From assembly GCA_017508315.1 (NCBI GenBank), contig JAFVZE010000331.1, positions 1 to 13,544 on the forward strand: a DNA stretch of 13,544 nucleotides, given 5' to 3'. A model generated the notes under the pieces. It was not told the origin of the DNA and made no database searches. It saw only the letters and a list, made by a program, of their open reading frames with translations. Below, piece by piece: positions 1 to 8,201 of the stretch. Within the stretch, counting starts at the first letter, position 1; every line of letters begins with the position of its first letter. The position numbers and the translations under genes are program-made. The stretch is from Kiritimatiellia bacterium (GTDB lineage Bacteria; Verrucomicrobiota; Kiritimatiellia; RFP12; UBA1067).

Positions 1-290
1 ATGAGCTTCTTGCAGTCCTTGCACATCGTCATCGGATCGGCGAAGGTGTCGAGATGGCCGGACGCCTTCCAGATTTTCGGATGCATGATGATCGTCGCGT
101 CAAGACCGGCGACATCTTCGCGGCCGCGCACGGTGAACTGCCACCACGCCTGCTTGACGTTGTTCTTGAGCTCGCAGCCCAAAGGACCGTAGTCCCAAAA
201 TCCCGGCATTCCGCCGTAAATCTCCGAGCTGTGGTAGATAAAACCGCGGCGCTTGCACAGAGCGCTCAACGCATCGAGTGAACTTGCCAT
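1..290 (-). CDS. glyS: Glycyl-tRNA synthetase, N-terminal part (cut by window edge)
   Basis: Class II glycyl-tRNA synthetase of the alpha2 (single-chain) type, which charges tRNA-Gly with glycine in the cytoplasm. Only about 96 N-terminal residues are in the window; the gene continues past base 1. The diagnostic N-terminal block is clear: KRRGFIYHSSEIYGG at about residues 13-27, followed by FWDYGPLGCELKNN at about 31-44 (class II motif 1 region of this family), then SGHLDTFADPM and a CxxC pair (MCKDCKK) typical of the zinc-binding insertion start. The ATG at 290 is preceded by AAGGAG (295-300) four bases upstream, so the start is well supported. An extended -10 box (TGATATAAT) lies about 30 bases upstream, giving the gene its own promoter downstream of the tRNA cluster. 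The symbol glyQS is also used for this form. Confidence 0.93.
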   Translation of the reverse strand, partial: MASSLDALSALCKRRGFIYHSSEIYGGMPGFWDYGPLGCELKNNVKQAWWQFTVRGREDVAGLDATIIMHPKIWKASGHLDTFADPMTMCKDCKKL

Positions 291-319
291 TTTTCTCCTT
301 GTTTGCAACTGAATGTAGT

Positions 320-328
320 ATTATATCA
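320..328 (-). promoter_or_regulatory. Extended -10 promoter of glycyl-tRNA synthetase gene
   Basis: On the minus strand the sequence reads TGATATAAT, a perfect TATAAT -10 box (320-325) with the TGn extension. No good -35 hexamer is present at 16-18 bases upstream (GCGGAA), which fits an extended -10 promoter. The predicted start point is near 313, giving a leader of about 23 bases to the ATG at 290. Confidence 0.6.
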
Positions 329-390
329 AATCTTCTCCGGAATTCCGCATGAAAAAGTGAAACAGTGAAATTTTTCGGGCGACATAAAAT

Positions 391-467
391 TGGTCGGACC
401 GTCGGGATTTGAACCCGAGACCTTTTGCACCCCAAGCAAACGCGCTACCAGGCTGCGCTACGGTCCG
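391..467 (-). tRNA. tRNA-Pro (GGG)
   Basis: Full 77-nt cloverleaf on the minus strand. Acceptor CGGACCG pairs with CGGTCCG and is followed by A73 and an encoded CCA. The anticodon stem is TTTGC/GCAAA with loop TTGGGGT, anticodon GGG, which reads CCC/CCU proline codons. The T arm is TCGGG-TTCAAAT-CCCGA. It is the last gene of the three-tRNA cluster. Confidence 0.96.
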
Positions 468-488
468 CCGGAAACCAGAATTCGAAAT

Positions 489-565
<77 letters not shown>

Positions 566-581
566 ATCTGGTGTCTTCGAA

Positions 582-658
582 TGGCGCGCCCAGCAGGAGT
601 CGAACCTGCAACCCTCAGATTCGTAGTCTGATACTCTATCCAGTTGAGCTATGGGCGC
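582..658 (-). tRNA. tRNA-Arg (ACG)
   Basis: Full 77-nt cloverleaf on the minus strand. Acceptor GCGCCCA pairs with TGGGCGC, with G73 and an encoded CCA. The anticodon stem is TCAGA/TCTGA with loop CTACGAA, anticodon ACG, whose A34 is normally edited to inosine by TadA in bacteria to read CGU/CGC/CGA. The T arm is GCAGG-TTCGACT-CCTGC. It is the first gene of the cluster, about 12 bases from the predicted transcription start. Confidence 0.96.
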
Positions 659-676
659 ATTCAGAAAACGGTGCGT

Positions 677-705
677 ATTATACTCTTTTTCCCGTCTGGA
701 TACAA
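677..705 (-). promoter_or_regulatory. Promoter of the Arg-fMet-Pro tRNA cluster
   Basis: Minus-strand TTGTAT (700-705) and TATAAT (677-682) are separated by exactly 17 bases, a sigma70-type promoter. Transcription would start near 670, just before tRNA-Arg (658). The three tRNAs follow at 16- and 21-base gaps, so they are probably one primary transcript. Confidence 0.75.
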
Positions 706-853
706 GGGGGAATTTTAAGATTTTTTCGAAGGTTGCCCTTTCAAGGGATTTTCGGGGTTTTGTCCCGGAAATTTTCACGCCCAGGTGAAACCACACCGGG
801 GGAAGAAAGAGCCCCGACACTACCGAAAATCGACAACAGTTCCGTCCCGAGTA

Positions 854-862
854 TGATATAAT
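854..862 (+). promoter_or_regulatory. Extended -10 promoter of aconitase gene
   Basis: TGATATAAT sits immediately before the aconitase start; TATAAT is at 857-862. A start point seven bases past the box falls on A870 of the ATG. There is no convincing -35 at the usual spacing; TCGACA (830-835) is 21 bases away, too far for a standard promoter. Confidence 0.65.
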
Positions 863-869
863 ACGCGCT

Positions 870-2792
870 ATGAAAAAGAAAATGAATGTCGTAGAGAAAA
901 TCCTTTCCTCCCACCTCGTCGAAGGCGATGCCGCCAAAGACTCCGAGCTCGGTATCCGCATCGACCAGACGCTCACCCAAGACGCCACCGGCACGATGGC
1001 CTACCTCCAGTTCGAATCGATGGGCGTCAAACACGTCAAGAACGACCTCGCCGTTTCGTACGTGGACCACAACACGGTGCAGATCGGCTTCGAGAACGCC
1101 GACGACCACGACTTCCTCGCCTCGGTCGCCAAAAAATACGGCATCATCTATTCCAAGGCCGGCAACGGCATCTGCCACCAGCTTCATCTCGAACGCTTCG
1201 GCAAGCCCGGCACGACGCTCCTCGGCTCCGACTCCCACACCCCGACCGGCGGCGGCATCGGCCAGATCGCGATCGGCGCGGGCGGCATCGACATCGCCGT
1301 GGCGATGGCGGGGGGCGCGTTCCACATCCCCACGCCGAAGGTTCGCGGCATCAAGCTCACCGGCCGGCTTAAAAAAGGCGTGAGCGCCAAGGACGTCATT
1401 CTGAAGGTGCTCGAAAAGTTCGGCACCAAGGGCAACGTGGGCTGGATCTTCGAATACTTCGGCCCCGGAGTCGCCACGCTCGACGTCCCTTCGCGCGCGA
1501 CCATCACCAACATGGGCGCGGAACTCGGCGTGACGACGAGCGTCTTCCCGTCCGACAAGGTGACGAAGCAGTTCCTCGCCGCGCAGGGCCGCGCCAAGGA
1601 CTTCAAGGAGATTACCGCCGACAAGGGAGCTAAGTACGACGACGTTTTCACGGTCGATCTTTCAAAACTCGAGCCTCTTGCCGCCGCGCCTCACAGCCCC
1701 GGCAACATCGTCACCGTCAAGTCGATGCGCGGCACCAGGGTCAACCAGATCATGATCGGCTCGTGCACCAACTCCTCCTACCGCGACATCCGCACCGTCG
1801 CCCAGATCCTCAAGGGCAAGCACGTCGCCGAAGACGTGGAAGTGGGCATCGCCTGCGGCTCGAGGCAGGTCGTGAACATGCTCGCCAAAGACGGTTCGCT
1901 CGCAACGCTCATCTCCGCAGGCTGCCGCATCCTCGAAAACGCCTGCGGTTTCTGCATCGGCGCGCACATGAGCCCCTCGACGAACGCCGTCTCGCTGCGC
2001 ACCAACAACCGCAACTTCGAAGGCCGCAGCGGCACGAAGTCGGCGAAAGTCTACCTCGTAAGCCCGGAGACCGCCGCCGCTTCCGCCCTGACCGGCGAAT
2101 TCACCGCCTGCACCGGAACACCCGCCGTCCCCGCGCCGAAGAAATTCCCGATCGACGACGAGATGTTCCTCTACCGCAAAACCGCCGGCAAGGGCGTCAA
2201 AGGCACGAAGATCGTCCGCGGACCCAACATCGCGCAGGTTCCCAAAGGCACGGCGCTTGCCGCCGATTTGAAGGGTGTAGCCGCGATCAAGGTCGGCGAC
2301 AAGATAACGACCGACCACATCATGCCCGCCGGAGCGCGGCTCAAATTCCGCTCGAACGTGCCGGAGTACGCGAAGTACGTCTTCGAACCGTGCGACAAGT
2401 CGTTCCACGACAACTGCATGGCCAACAGGGAAAAGAACCTTGCCAACGTCATCGTCGCCGGAGAAAGCTACGGTCAGGGCTCAAGCCGCGAACACGCCGC
2501 GCTCTGCCCGATGTACCTCGGAGTGAAGGCGGTCGTCGCCAAGTCCATCGAGCGCATCCACCGCGCCAACCTCATCAACTTCGGCATCATCCCCTTCACG
2601 TTCGCCGACGCCAAAGACTACGACAAAATCAAAGCCGGCGACAAGATCGAAATCAAGGGGCTGAAAGCGGCGATCGAAGGTGACGGCACGGCCGTACTGA
2701 AAACCGCCAAGGGTTCGTTCACGGTGAAAACCTCGCTCTCCGATCGCGAAAAGCGCCTCATCCTCTGCGGCGGGCTTCTCGCCTCGCTGTAA
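870..2792 (+). CDS. Aconitate hydratase, compact (Aquifex-type) form
   Basis: Interconverts citrate and isocitrate through cis-aconitate in the TCA cycle, using a 4Fe-4S cluster; cytoplasmic. The 640 residues fit the short putative aconitase subfamily that resembles isopropylmalate isomerase and homoaconitase, with the swivel domain fused at the C terminus. Seen: GVKHVKNDLAVSYVDHNT, GSDSHTPTGGGIG and cluster-binding cysteines Cys299 (GSCTNSS), Cys359 and Cys362 (ACGFC). The swivel loop GESYGQGSSREHA is at 531-543 with Arg540. The N terminus (VVEKILSSHLVEG) matches the family from either ATG 870 or ATG 882. I keep 870 because A870 coincides with the predicted transcription start; neither ATG has a Shine-Dalgarno. 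The gene is monocistronic, ending at a strong terminator. A 3-isopropylmalate or homoaconitate dehydratase role is less likely given the fused swivel domain and full-length match. The common symbols acnA/acnB belong to other subfamilies. Confidence 0.92.
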   Translation: MKKKMNVVEKILSSHLVEGDAAKDSELGIRIDQTLTQDATGTMAYLQFESMGVKHVKNDLAVSYVDHNTVQIGFENADDHDFLASVAKKYGIIYSKAGNGICHQLHLERFGKPGTTLLGSDSHTPTGGGIGQIAIGAGGIDIAVAMAGGAFHIPTPKVRGIKLTGRLKKGVSAKDVILKVLEKFGTKGNVGWIFEYFGPGVATLDVPSRATITNMGAELGVTTSVFPSDKVTKQFLAAQGRAKDFKEITADKGAKYDDVFTVDLSKLEPLAAAPHSPGNIVTVKSMRGTRVNQIMIGSCTNSSYRDIRTVAQILKGKHVAEDVEVGIACGSRQVVNMLAKDGSLATLISAGCRILENACGFCIGAHMSPSTNAVSLRTNNRNFEGRSGTKSAKVYLVSPETAAASALTGEFTACTGTPAVPAPKKFPIDDEMFLYRKTAGKGVKGTKIVRGPNIAQVPKGTALAADLKGVAAIKVGDKITTDHIMPAGARLKFRSNVPEYAKYVFEPCDKSFHDNCMANREKNLANVIVAGESYGQGSSREHAALCPMYLGVKAVVAKSIERIHRANLINFGIIPFTFADAKDYDKIKAGDKIEIKGLKAAIEGDGTAVLKTAKGSFTVKTSLSDREKRLILCGGLLASL

Positions 2793-2830
2793 GCATCTGC
2801 GCAGAATTCCGGGTTTCATCCCCGAAAATC

Positions 2831-2870
2831 GTTCACCGCCGCATTTATATGAAAGCGGCGGTGAATTTTT
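2831..2870 (+). terminator. Rho-independent terminator, probably bidirectional
   Basis: An 11-bp perfect stem TTCACCGCCGC (2832-2842) / GCGGCGGTGAA (2855-2865) with a 12-base loop is followed by TTTTT. It lies between the convergent aconitase gene and the long minus-strand operon. Read on the minus strand the same stem is followed by CGATTTT, so it may also end the operon, more weakly. Confidence 0.88.
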
Positions 2871-2889
2871 ACGACGATGATCGCCGCCG

Positions 2890-3969
2890 CTACTTTTTCA
2901 AAAGCTCAAGCTCTTCGGCGGTTTTGCGCCGACGCAGTTCCATGACCTCGCCGCAACACCCGGCGATCGTCTCCATGTCCTTTACCTTCACGGCTTTGAG
3001 ATACCGCTTCGCCACGTCTTCAAGCCGCTTGCGCTCCACTCCCATCAAAAGCGCGATTTTTACCGAAAGCTTGAAGTCGTCAGATTTCGGCTCCGCATCC
3101 CAGTCCACGGCGCGCAGAAATCCGGCGATAGAATCGCCCTCTTCCCCGAGGAAGCGCGTCACCTGATCGCTCGGCTCTTTATGAGCAAAATATCCGAGGG
3201 CGAAGACCGCGGCTTCGGCATCTTCTGCCGGTTTGAACCTGACCGATATCATCGATGCCGTTTTAGGTACCGACACCGATTCTATAAAACGCTCGTCGAA
3301 AACGATTTTGTTGCCGAACCTCTCGTCGACATACCGGGAATACAGCAGCGCCGAAGAGGATGCCGGCTTGAACGAGGCGGCTTCTTTGTTAAGGATCCAG
3401 TCGTTCTCGCGGGTGGCGAAATGACGCTCCCGCCCTTCCGGCACCGCGGCGTTGCCGGGGTAGGCGTTGAAATCGATGCGCTCTACCTTGGCTCCGCCGA
3501 GATCGACGCGGACGAAAAGCCAATCGCGGTGCGAAGGATATGACGCAAAGAGCAGTTTCAGCCGCTTGCCTTCCGGCGCAAGCCACTCGGCGGCGAGAAA
3601 ATCGGCGCCGTCGGCCGAATACCCAGCAAACAGCGACGGCCGCGAAGCGCTGAGCGCATCCACCGTCCGCCCTTCGGCGTTCCTGACATGGACGTTGAGA
3701 AAATCCCAGATGCTCCAGCCGCCGTTTTTCGGTGAATAGCCGAGTTTGAGGCCGAAGAAATGATCTCCCCACGCCTTTTTCACGATCCGATCGCCTTCGA
3801 GCGTATACTCCGCGAACAATGAGCACTTGTCAAAAGCGGCGATGAACTTCTCGCGGTGCATTCCGGCGCGCTTGTCGCTCAGATTATCCTTGTGTACGAT
3901 ATCAACCTTCGCCTCGCACCGCAACACCGCGAGCAGGAACGCCGCCGTCAACATGAAACCCTTCATCAT
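2890..3969 (-). CDS. Secreted protein of unknown family, last gene of the envelope operon
   Basis: I do not recognise this family. The product (359 residues) begins MMKGFMLTAAFLLAV with a probable signal peptide and cleavage after CEA (about residue 20), so it is likely periplasmic or exported. The mature part is a mixed, mostly beta-type sequence with many aromatic residues (for example GWSIWDFLNVHV and SHRDWLFVRVDL), ending in a charged helical tail (LRRRKTAEELELLKK). No catalytic motif is evident. The start is chosen at the ATG overlapping the upstream stop (ATGA): a longer reading frame to 4014 lies inside the upstream gene and would bury the signal peptide. A second ATG (3966) follows directly and has better spacing from GGGAG. 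Overlap implies translational coupling to the GH42-like gene, so a role in the same carbohydrate process is inferred only from position. Confidence 0.8.
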   Translation of the reverse strand: MMKGFMLTAAFLLAVLRCEAKVDIVHKDNLSDKRAGMHREKFIAAFDKCSLFAEYTLEGDRIVKKAWGDHFFGLKLGYSPKNGGWSIWDFLNVHVRNAEGRTVDALSASRPSLFAGYSADGADFLAAEWLAPEGKRLKLLFASYPSHRDWLFVRVDLGGAKVERIDFNAYPGNAAVPEGRERHFATRENDWILNKEAASFKPASSSALLYSRYVDERFGNKIVFDERFIESVSVPKTASMISVRFKPAEDAEAAVFALGYFAHKEPSDQVTRFLGEEGDSIAGFLRAVDWDAEPKSDDFKLSVKIALLMGVERKRLEDVAKRYLKAVKVKDMETIAGCCGEVMELRRRKTAEELELLKK

Positions 3970-6900
3970 TCTCCCACCGTGAAGCCGACGGAACTTGAAA
4001 GCCCGGTCGCGCAATCAGTAAGCCGCGCCGACCATTTTCCGCCTTTTTCATTGAAGCCTATGTACATCCGCTTCGGGAGTTTCTCTTTCCGGTCGAACAC
4101 GAACGCCCAGCGCTTCTCCCCGCGCGCGTCATAGACCGTAAGATTGTAAACCCTGCCGGAAACGAGCGCGGGCGGCGTGAAAACGACTTCTCCGCCGAGG
4201 CGGGAGGGCGGAATCGAAAACTCCGGCTTGCGCTGACGCTCTTTGAACACGCTGCGGCAGACGAACGGCGACTTGCGGAAATCAAGATCCAAAACATCGC
4301 TCTCCGCGACAAAACCTTCCATCGGCGAATAGATGAAACGCCTGCCCGGCAGTTTCACCGGAACCCGCGCTCCGAGATTCGTCGGCGGCCACATGGCGGT
4401 GACGATATCGAATCCGCATCCGCCGCGGGTACGCAGAATGGCGTTTTCATCCATGCCGGACGCCGGAATCGGGACGCGCGGCGGCGGCAGCAGAGCGGCG
4501 ATCTCGCGGTCGAACGCGCCCGGGGAGCTTTCATGCGCGGCGGCGAGCGAAAGCTTGCGGTTAAGAAGAACCGACTTTCCCTTGCCCCACAGATCAGCGA
4601 GCGCACCCTTGTCGCGCCATGCGAGATGCTCGTTCATGATCGCCGGCTCGACATCGGCGACGATCCGTCCGCCTGCGGCGGCGAAAGCCCTGAGCGCGGA
4701 GACTTCCGCATCCGAAAGCGCACTCGCGCCGCAGAGGAACACGACCTTGGCGTTCTTCAGCCGCTCCAGCGTGCGGGCGGAAACGAACTCGAACGAACGC
4801 CCGTTGCGGTAGAAGCTTTTTATGAGCGTAGAAAGTCCGTCCCGCGGCGAAAGGCACTTCTCGGAGCCGACAGAGGCGGTGGAACTTTCGTGACTCCAGT
4901 ATAAAAGCGTCTGCTCGTCTTTGAGAGGGTTGCGGATGAGCAGCTGCGCAAGTCCGTCCTTGAAACGGTCGTGCCACGGCAGATACTTCGCCACGTCGTC
5001 GGCGATCTTCAGATCGGAATAGAAAAATCCGTGGTTCTGCCCGACGCTCACGTCGAACCAGGCGTTGCCCGTGACCGTGCCTTTGGCCAGATCGCTCATC
5101 AGCGGAACCGGGAACGGCGTTTTGCCGCGGCCGCCGTGGCTGGCCGGATATCCGCCCCACCAGAGCGTGCGGATGCGGCCGCCTCCGAGCGAGCGCAGCA
5201 CCTCGTCCTTCACCAGATTGGAATACGGTCCCCAGAACTCGAGCTCGGCGAACGTCTCCTCGAGATTGCCCGGCTCCGAACCTTCGGCGCCGACCGGCGC
5301 GCCGGGATCGTACTTGCGTATTTCCCCGCGGCAGAAACTGTGGATGTCGGCGTACATCTTTTCGATGTAGGCGCGGTGATCTCCCCATGCCGCCAGATTG
5401 CCTATGCGCTTGGCCTCGTCCGGTTTCAAGTGCGGCACAGAGGCGAAATCCGCGCAGTTCGTCCGCCAGTTGCGGTTGAGATTTTCGACGGTGCCGTATT
5501 TCGTTTCAAGGAATTTCCGGAAATAGAAATCGTCATATTCGCCGAACCCGGCCGTGACCGCCAGACTGTTCTCGTCGCCGAGATTGTAGAACGGCGGAGC
5601 GCATCTGGGGAGATTGCGGATGCGGTGGCGGATTCCGTCCGCCCAGAGTTGCCGCACTTCGGGTCGGTAGAAGCACAGATCGCCCTTGATCGCCCTGCGT
5701 TTCGCCTCGGTCTCGCGGTCGAGGAAGAACCACTGCATCTGCTTTGAAGAACCGTTGTCCGCTTTGGCTATGCCGATGCGCGTCATATACGGAACCACGC
5801 TCTGGTTGAGCACCGCCAGATCCGTGATGTTCCCGCCGCCGGCGGTGGGATGCTCAAGTCCACATTCAAAGCCAAGCCGGTCCACGAGCAGTTTCGCGCC
5901 CGCGAACGGGTGCATGCAGAGGGCGGAGCCCCAGCCGACCTGCACATAGTCGGGCAGATCGCGCTCGGGGAAGAACTGCATCGCTTCGGCGATGTCGAGC
6001 CGGCGCCCCTGCGCATCGAGAAGCGTTATTCTGGCGTATCCGACCTTGGTATGCACCCGCGCATCGGCGATCTCGAGCGAAATCCCCGTCGCGCCCGGCG
6101 CGACCGGAACCGTGCGGCGCGTCATCACCCTGAGCGCGGGAGAGTCGAGCGTCTCCACCGTCGCCGAAGCGACCGCCGCGCACGGCTTTGCCCACTTTGC
6201 CCCGAATCTGAACGCCGCGCCCGGCTTGACCGTCTCCGGCGCCGAAACGGTGATGCCGCCGACCGGCGAGGGCGTAACCGTCCTCGTTACGCGCACGGCT
6301 CCGTTCGCCCCGATTTCGTCGCGGAAATGGTCGCCCGCGGTCGCGGTGTCGGCGACGATTTCGTTGAAGCGGTTGCGGATGCGGACCTTGACCGGAGCGG
6401 AAGGCTCGCTTTCACGCCCGGCGGCATAACGCATCGCCGCGCCCGCGAAGGCGATCGCGTTTTCATATTTCGCCGTCCACCTGTCGTCGATCGGAAAGAG
6501 CGGCACCAGGGTGAAGAACTGCGCCGCACGGTCTCCGCCCCATGCGAGCTCCGCGACGATACCCTTGCCGAGGCGGTACGATGAAAGCGAAGTGCGCTTG
6601 TACTCGCTGACGAAAGATCTGGCGAACCCGGGAACAGGCAGCCGGTTTTCATACACTTTCCTGTACGGGATTTTTGACACGCCCGTATCCCCCACCATCA
6701 GCAACCCCGCCCCGTTATCGCGCACGGCCTTGAGTATCCGGTAGCGGTGCTCCTCGTTGACCGAAGTGAACGCCTTGCGCCCGAAAACGTACAGATCGTA
6801 TTTTTCGTTGAGTTTCAGATCCAGCTCGCGGGTCTTCTCGTGGAGCGTGGTCCCTTCCCACGCCGATTCGTACATATCTTCGGCGGCGATGCGGTTGCCG

Positions 6901-7142
6901 TAGATCGTGAGAAAATATGTCGGCTCGACATTGAAGCGCTGCACGACCTCAACCGCGTCGCGCGCGCCGCGGCGGTCGAGAATGAAAAGCGTTTTCAGCG
7001 GCTTTTCGGCGAGCGGACCGCGGAACGAATGGTGCTCGGTCACGTATTCGCCGGTCATTTCGTGAAGATACCTGCACGGCAGCGCCGCAAAGAGCACCCC
7101 CGACGAAAATACCGCCGCCGCCGACATGACGATTCTGTTCAT
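3966..7142 (-). CDS. Secreted GH42-like (clan GH-A) multidomain glycosidase homologue
   Basis: Exported protein of 1058 residues, against about 650-700 for ordinary GH42 beta-galactosidases. Apparent layout: signal peptide (MNRIVMSAAAVFSSGVLFA); an N-terminal glutamine-amidotransferase-like fold at about 45-240; an Ig/beta linker at about 245-395; a TIM barrel from about 397 to 740; a GH42 middle (amidotransferase-like) domain at about 745-880; and C-terminal beta domains. The barrel has the GH42 hallmark FRKFLETKYGTVENLNRNW just after FYNLGDENSL, in which Glu524 is the plausible acid/base. No Glu is present between 648 and 742, where the nucleophile is expected. The substrate cannot be read from the sequence; a beta-galactoside or related glycan is a family-based guess. 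The start ATG overlaps the stop of the CBM9-like gene and follows GGAGG. It could be a diverged hydrolase or a non-catalytic binder. Confidence 0.8.
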   Translation of the reverse strand: MNRIVMSAAAVFSSGVLFAALPCRYLHEMTGEYVTEHHSFRGPLAEKPLKTLFILDRRGARDAVEVVQRFNVEPTYFLTIYGNRIAAEDMYESAWEGTTLHEKTRELDLKLNEKYDLYVFGRKAFTSVNEEHRYRILKAVRDNGAGLLMVGDTGVSKIPYRKVYENRLPVPGFARSFVSEYKRTSLSSYRLGKGIVAELAWGGDRAAQFFTLVPLFPIDDRWTAKYENAIAFAGAAMRYAAGRESEPSAPVKVRIRNRFNEIVADTATAGDHFRDEIGANGAVRVTRTVTPSPVGGITVSAPETVKPGAAFRFGAKWAKPCAAVASATVETLDSPALRVMTRRTVPVAPGATGISLEIADARVHTKVGYARITLLDAQGRRLDIAEAMQFFPERDLPDYVQVGWGSALCMHPFAGAKLLVDRLGFECGLEHPTAGGGNITDLAVLNQSVVPYMTRIGIAKADNGSSKQMQWFFLDRETEAKRRAIKGDLCFYRPEVRQLWADGIRHRIRNLPRCAPPFYNLGDENSLAVTAGFGEYDDFYFRKFLETKYGTVENLNRNWRTNCADFASVPHLKPDEAKRIGNLAAWGDHRAYIEKMYADIHSFCRGEIRKYDPGAPVGAEGSEPGNLEETFAELEFWGPYSNLVKDEVLRSLGGGRIRTLWWGGYPASHGGRGKTPFPVPLMSDLAKGTVTGNAWFDVSVGQNHGFFYSDLKIADDVAKYLPWHDRFKDGLAQLLIRNPLKDEQTLLYWSHESSTASVGSEKCLSPRDGLSTLIKSFYRNGRSFEFVSARTLERLKNAKVVFLCGASALSDAEVSALRAFAAAGGRIVADVEPAIMNEHLAWRDKGALADLWGKGKSVLLNRKLSLAAAHESSPGAFDREIAALLPPPRVPIPASGMDENAILRTRGGCGFDIVTAMWPPTNLGARVPVKLPGRRFIYSPMEGFVAESDVLDLDFRKSPFVCRSVFKERQRKPEFSIPPSRLGGEVVFTPPALVSGRVYNLTVYDARGEKRWAFVFDRKEKLPKRMYIGFNEKGGKWSARLTDCATGLSSSVGFTVGE

Positions 7143-8191
7143 TTCCCGCCTCCGAATTCACTTTCAAGTTTTGTTTTCCAATGGAAGATGTTGAGCGACT
7201 CGAGAACCTCGCCGGCGAACGCATAATCCCCGAGAGTGTCGCCGCCGGCTTTCGCCCGGCGGTATTTCTCTTTCAGAACGGCGAATTCGCGCTCGAGCGC
7301 ACCGCCTTTTTCAAAACGTATCGCGGCCATGCGCGCGTCCAGTTCTCCGCGCCTGACCGCCGTCAGTCCGGAGAGCGCTTCGCTCTTCACGCCCTCGCCG
7401 AAGTCATGGATCAGAACCCCGTCGATCTCCGTGCACCACGGCGCGGACACGCGTCCCCGCATTATCCGGACGAGCGACTTTATATCCGGCTTTTCTCCCT
7501 GCGGCAAGAACCACAGATACCCGAATCCGGCCGTATTCTTGTTGCTGCCCCCCGGAGACGACACGCTGCCTATAAATCCTCCGCTCGTCCACTGGTATCG
7601 CGTCACGCAAAGCCGCCACATCGACGAACCCGGCACGGGCGGCATCTGCAGATCGGAATAGGGCAGACACAGCTCGATCGTCCAGCGATCCTTCTCTCGC
7701 GAAGTCTTCGCTTCCCAGGCATCTCCGCTCCATTCCCAAAGTTTGACCGACCCGTCAATCCGCCGCAGATCGCCGTTCACGCCGGTGGAATTGACCAGAA
7801 GCTTCGTATATCCGACCGCCGCGCCGAACGGATCGATGTAGAGTTCGCTCATATCCTCCCACCAGCTGACCGCGTCCCGGACCGTCGAAAGCACCTTGAG
7901 CTTGTCCATGCGCTCCTCATAATGCACCAGTCCGATCCACAAGGCCTTGTCCGTGTAGAGAAGACGCATCTCCGAGCGGATCGCCGCCTTTTTCGGATGC
8001 GGCTTGAAATATTCGTAGAAGCGCGTATGCACGATGGCGTCCTTCCACGCCGGATCGTCGAGTTTTCCGTCCAGAACGGGCGGAGTCTCCGCCTTCACGG
8101 CGAAATCCACATATATCTCGTTGAGCGCCGCCGCTTCGGCGGACACCGCCGCGAACAAGAAAGACGCCAATACCGTATTTCCGACCGTCAT
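7139..8191 (-). CDS. Secreted protein with CBM9-like (carbohydrate-binding family 9) domain
   Basis: Exported protein of 350 residues. The signal peptide (MTVGNTVLASFLFAAVSAEA) ends near residue 20. Residues about 30-235 have the pattern of CBM9/DOMON-like sugar- or heme-binding sandwiches: PPVLDGKLDDPAWKDA (37-52), then LLYTDKALWIGLVHYE, then WWEDMSELYIDP, then a W-containing strand (RWTIELCLPYSDL) near the domain end. The C-terminal third is helical and charged (MAAIRFEKGGALEREFAVL), perhaps a coiled coil. In the family these domains bind glycans as accessory modules or stand-alone proteins. The gene starts 10 bases after the stop of the LamG gene with GGAG four bases before the ATG, and its stop overlaps the start of the GH42-like gene. 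A role in presenting a glycan to the next protein is an inference. Confidence 0.82.
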   Translation of the reverse strand: MTVGNTVLASFLFAAVSAEAAALNEIYVDFAVKAETPPVLDGKLDDPAWKDAIVHTRFYEYFKPHPKKAAIRSEMRLLYTDKALWIGLVHYEERMDKLKVLSTVRDAVSWWEDMSELYIDPFGAAVGYTKLLVNSTGVNGDLRRIDGSVKLWEWSGDAWEAKTSREKDRWTIELCLPYSDLQMPPVPGSSMWRLCVTRYQWTSGGFIGSVSSPGGSNKNTAGFGYLWFLPQGEKPDIKSLVRIMRGRVSAPWCTEIDGVLIHDFGEGVKSEALSGLTAVRRGELDARMAAIRFEKGGALEREFAVLKEKYRRAKAGGDTLGDYAFAGEVLESLNIFHWKTKLESEFGGGK

Positions 8192-8201
8192 AACTCCGCA
8201 C

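Noticed and set aside
356..371. Tandem AGTGAAA direct repeat between tRNA-Pro and glyS
   Set aside because: Only two 7-base copies in an A/T-rich spacer; easily chance, with no link to the promoter spacing.
345..376. GAAAAA...TTTTTC hairpin as terminator of the tRNA cluster
   Set aside because: The stem is almost entirely A-T with a 14-base loop; it would be too weak to count as a terminator.
741..1325. Long minus-strand frame over the aconitase N-terminal region
   Set aside because: It lies opposite a clear aconitase and its translation is a low-complexity Asp/Ala/Val/Gly shadow with no family features.
1662..2408. 248-codon minus-strand frame opposite the aconitase
   Set aside because: Arg/Asp/Gly-rich antisense translation of conserved aconitase codons; no ribosome site or recognisable motif.
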